From contig VBMR01000077.1 in assembly GCA_005878325.1 (NCBI GenBank), positions 1 through 12,560 of the forward strand: DNA of 12,560 nucleotides, given 5' to 3'. The stretch is from Methanobacteriota archaeon (GTDB lineage Archaea > Thermoplasmatota > Thermoplasmata > RBG-16-68-12). The position numbers were made by a program, and so were the translations under genes. The notes beneath the pieces are model-generated. The model was not told the DNA's origin. It did not search any database and saw only the letters and a program-made list of their open reading frames with translations. Shown here piece after piece: positions 10,721 to 12,560 of this stretch (positions within the stretch are counted from its first letter, which is position 1; each line of letters starts with the position of its first letter).

Positions 10721-12560
10721 ATGCGCTGCGAAGTTGTAGTGCCCACATCGATGCCCGGGAAACAGGCCCGGGTCCTTTGTCCCGTCTGTCAGGAGCCAAT
10801 TCCTCCCGATGAGACGGAGTGCGAGAACTGCGGGGCCTTCGTGATTGACGAGGCGGTGGTCCGCCTCAGCCGGGCCTTCGGGCTCGACCGCGACCGAGCG
10901 TTGAAACTGTTCGACGCGGGCTTCCGCCACCCCACCCAGTTGCGAGACCGGGATCCGAACCGGGTCCTCGACAAGGGCGAGGTCGGCCTCCTGTTCATCT
11001 GCACGAATTGCGGAGGGTTCGTCGCGAGCGGGGATTCGAAATGTCCCCGATGTGCGGCCGAGTTCGAACCGGAGCCCGAATCCCCCGCGGCGGTGGAAGA
11101 AGAGGACATCATTGACCTCGTCCTCTGTCCCGTGTGCGGAGCCGACAACGATCCGGACCTGCGAGAATGCGAAATCTGTGGGGAACCCCTCAAGTCAGGG
11201 GCAGAGCCGATCGTGGAGGCTGCTCCGCCACCACCGGTCAAGCCCTTCGCACCGAAGGTCCCGCAACCACCGAAGCCGACGGAAAGGGCCGATTATCGAT
11301 TTCGGGAACCGGAGCGTCGCGTCCCTGAACCCGCCCGATGGCCGCCCACCCCAAGGGCACCGCCTCCCGTGATCCCCAAGCCTGTCCCCAGGCCGATGCC
11401 GACCAAGCCGACCGCGATGCCGAGCCGGCCTCCGGTCCAATCCCCTCGCGCCCCTGTCAGACCGCCGGAACCGGCGCCTCTCCAAAGGGCGCCCTCGGTC
11501 ACGAGGCCGCCATCCCGGCCCGCCCAGACAACGGCGGTCCGGCCCGCTCCTGCTCCCCCGCGGCCTGCCGCGCGGCCACCGGTCGCGATCCAAGAGAAGA
11601 GGAAGCCATTTCCCCCCACTCGATCTCCAGCGGCTTTCCCTCCGCGTCCGGCTGTGCCGACCCCTTCCGGGCGGTTAAAACCGTTGCCGCAGAAGGTCCG
11701 GGAGCCTTCGCGGCTCCAAATTTCCCCCGAGACGTTCGCCGGATTCGTCCTCGCCGCAGGAGCCGGGCTCCTCCTGGCGGGGACCCTCCATCAGAGGCTC
11801 GTGGGCGCGGGAATCGCCGTGTTCTTGGCCGCCCTGAGCAAGTACATCGCGGACGGGTTCCGCCGACACACGCTTCGATCGCCGGGCGAGCTCGAGTCCG
11901 ATGTCCTCGTCGTCGGAATCGTCCTGGGAGCCTTGGCCCCGTTCTTCCGGGCCGACGCCGCCCTGGCCGGCATTTCGCTCGCGCTCGGGAGCGCGGCCTG
12001 CCTCGCATGGCTCACCCGCCGCCTTGTCCGGACTCCGCAACGGGTCCTTGTGGCGGGCGCCAGCGCCGTCGCGCTGGCGTTCCAGGGGTTGGTCACGTAC
12101 CTCGATTCGTCGTACGCGACGACGCAGGTGTGGTTGGTGGGCATCCTGGCCACGATGCCGTGGCCAGCCGCCGTGGCGTCGATGGAAATCCTACGCCGGC
12201 AAAACGTGAACGTGCTGCGGCGTCAGGTCGTCCGGGCGGAGCAGAATGTCGAACGGAGAAACTACGAGCAATCCCTCGCCGAGTACGACCGGGCGATCGC
12301 ATCGACCGCCGCCGACGTTCCGGGCGCCGAGGTCCCCTGGTACGGCAAGGGCGCGACCTTGATCCTCCTCGGGCGGTACGACGAGGCCTTGCGGGCGATC
12401 GACCGAGCCCTCGATATCAACCCCCGTAACGAGGTCGCATGGGTGAACAAGGGGAACGCGCTCGCCCGGATGGGCCGGCCCGTCGACGCCCTGCGGGCCT
12501 TCAACGCCGCGATCAAGGTGAATGCACTGTACGAGGTCGCCTGGAACAACAAAGGGAACG
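10721..12560 (+). CDS. triple zinc-ribbon, HhH-like, proline-rich, six-helix membrane protein with TPRs (3' end cut by window)
   Basis: An open frame of 613 codons that runs off the window. Three zinc ribbons are visible: Cys20-x2-Cys23 with Cys34-x2-Cys37, Cys94-x2-Cys97 with Cys108-x2-Cys111, and Cys136-x2-Cys139 with Cys150-x2-Cys153. Between the first two, residues 45-88 (VVRLSRAFGLDRDRALKLF and a second helix) resemble a helix-hairpin-helix. A linker from about 165 to 330 is very rich in Pro, Arg and Ala and probably disordered. Six hydrophobic segments follow (about 339-356, 361-378, 395-410, 413-432, 441-461 and 470-490). A short charged helix then leads into TPRs from about 513, including YDEALRAIDRALDINPRNEV and AWVNKGNALARMG, with another starting at the edge. 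An even number of helices puts ribbons and TPRs on the same side, presumably cytoplasmic. Function unknown; a scaffold or sensor is my inference. Confidence 0.85.
   Translation, partial: MRCEVVVPTSMPGKQARVLCPVCQEPIPPDETECENCGAFVIDEAVVRLSRAFGLDRDRALKLFDAGFRHPTQLRDRDPNRVLDKGEVGLLFICTNCGGFVASGDSKCPRCAAEFEPEPESPAAVEEEDIIDLVLCPVCGADNDPDLRECEICGEPLKSGAEPIVEAAPPPPVKPFAPKVPQPPKPTERADYRFREPERRVPEPARWPPTPRAPPPVIPKPVPRPMPTKPTAMPSRPPVQSPRAPVRPPEPAPLQRAPSVTRPPSRPAQTTAVRPAPAPPRPAARPPVAIQEKRKPFPPTRSPAAFPPRPAVPTPSGRLKPLPQKVREPSRLQISPETFAGFVLAAGAGLLLAGTLHQRLVGAGIAVFLAALSKYIADGFRRHTLRSPGELESDVLVVGIVLGALAPFFRADAALAGISLALGSAACLAWLTRRLVRTPQRVLVAGASAVALAFQGLVTYLDSSYATTQVWLVGILATMPWPAAVASMEILRRQNVNVLRRQVVRAEQNVERRNYEQSLAEYDRAIASTAADVPGAEVPWYGKGATLILLGRYDEALRAIDRALDINPRNEVAWVNKGNALARMGRPVDALRAFNAAIKVNALYEVAWNNKGN

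Noticed and set aside
11220..11720. Possible repeat array or frameshift in the proline-rich stretch
   Set aside because: The repetition is compositional (Pro, Arg, Ala codons) without an exact repeat unit, and the frame stays open into the membrane segments.
11338..12429. 363-codon plus-strand frame inside the zinc-ribbon/TPR gene
   Set aside because: The other frame continues unbroken from a Shine-Dalgarno start through membrane segments and TPRs; this one has only Pro/Arg/Gly-rich text.

Overview
The window is a gene-dense, GC-rich stretch of archaeal chromosome. The archaeal assignment rests on the gene content: RadA recombinase, diphthine synthase, a Trm5-type tRNA methyltransferase, a short archaeal-type dCTP deaminase family protein, archaeal AsnRS, pyruvoyl-dependent arginine decarboxylase and several zinc-ribbon proteins. 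Many genes also have an A/T-rich box A about 26-32 bases before the start codon, as expected for leaderless archaeal mRNAs. High GC, an acyl-CoA dehydrogenase and large zinc-ribbon/TPR membrane proteins would suit an uncultivated heterotrophic Thermoplasmatota lineage. That placement is inference; no rRNA is present.

Layout, left to right: radA (minus, 3' end cut by the window edge) with a possible small ORF just upstream; a class I SAM methyltransferase (plus); dphB preceded in its operon by a two-helix membrane protein (both minus); trm5 (plus, divergent from that operon); a dCTP deaminase/dUTPase family gene (minus); a 52-residue ORF with a good Shine-Dalgarno, then a hairpin (plus); acyl-CoA dehydrogenase plus HIT protein (plus operon); a hemerythrin-like protein and asnS (minus); a RimI-like GNAT acetyltransferase (plus, divergent from asnS); pdaD plus a zinc-ribbon protein (plus operon); a PrsW-like membrane protein (minus); and a large zinc-ribbon/membrane/TPR protein (plus, cut by the right edge).

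Most genes are housekeeping: DNA repair, nucleotide pool, EF-2 and tRNA modification, tRNA charging, protein acetylation and agmatine synthesis. No mobile element, CRISPR array, rRNA or tRNA was recognised.

The most notable points are architectural or concern single residues. All four convergent gene pairs overlap at their 3' ends. Box A spacing helps choose the starts of dcd, asnS and the acetyltransferase. The Dcd-family protein has Gly where the catalytic Glu of characterised dCTP deaminases sits. The hemerythrin-like protein lacks two of the usual His ligands. A PrsW-like gene is divergent from a multi-domain zinc-ribbon/TPR membrane protein across a palindromic CTTAAG box. I found no convincing wholly new system; that last pair is the closest candidate.
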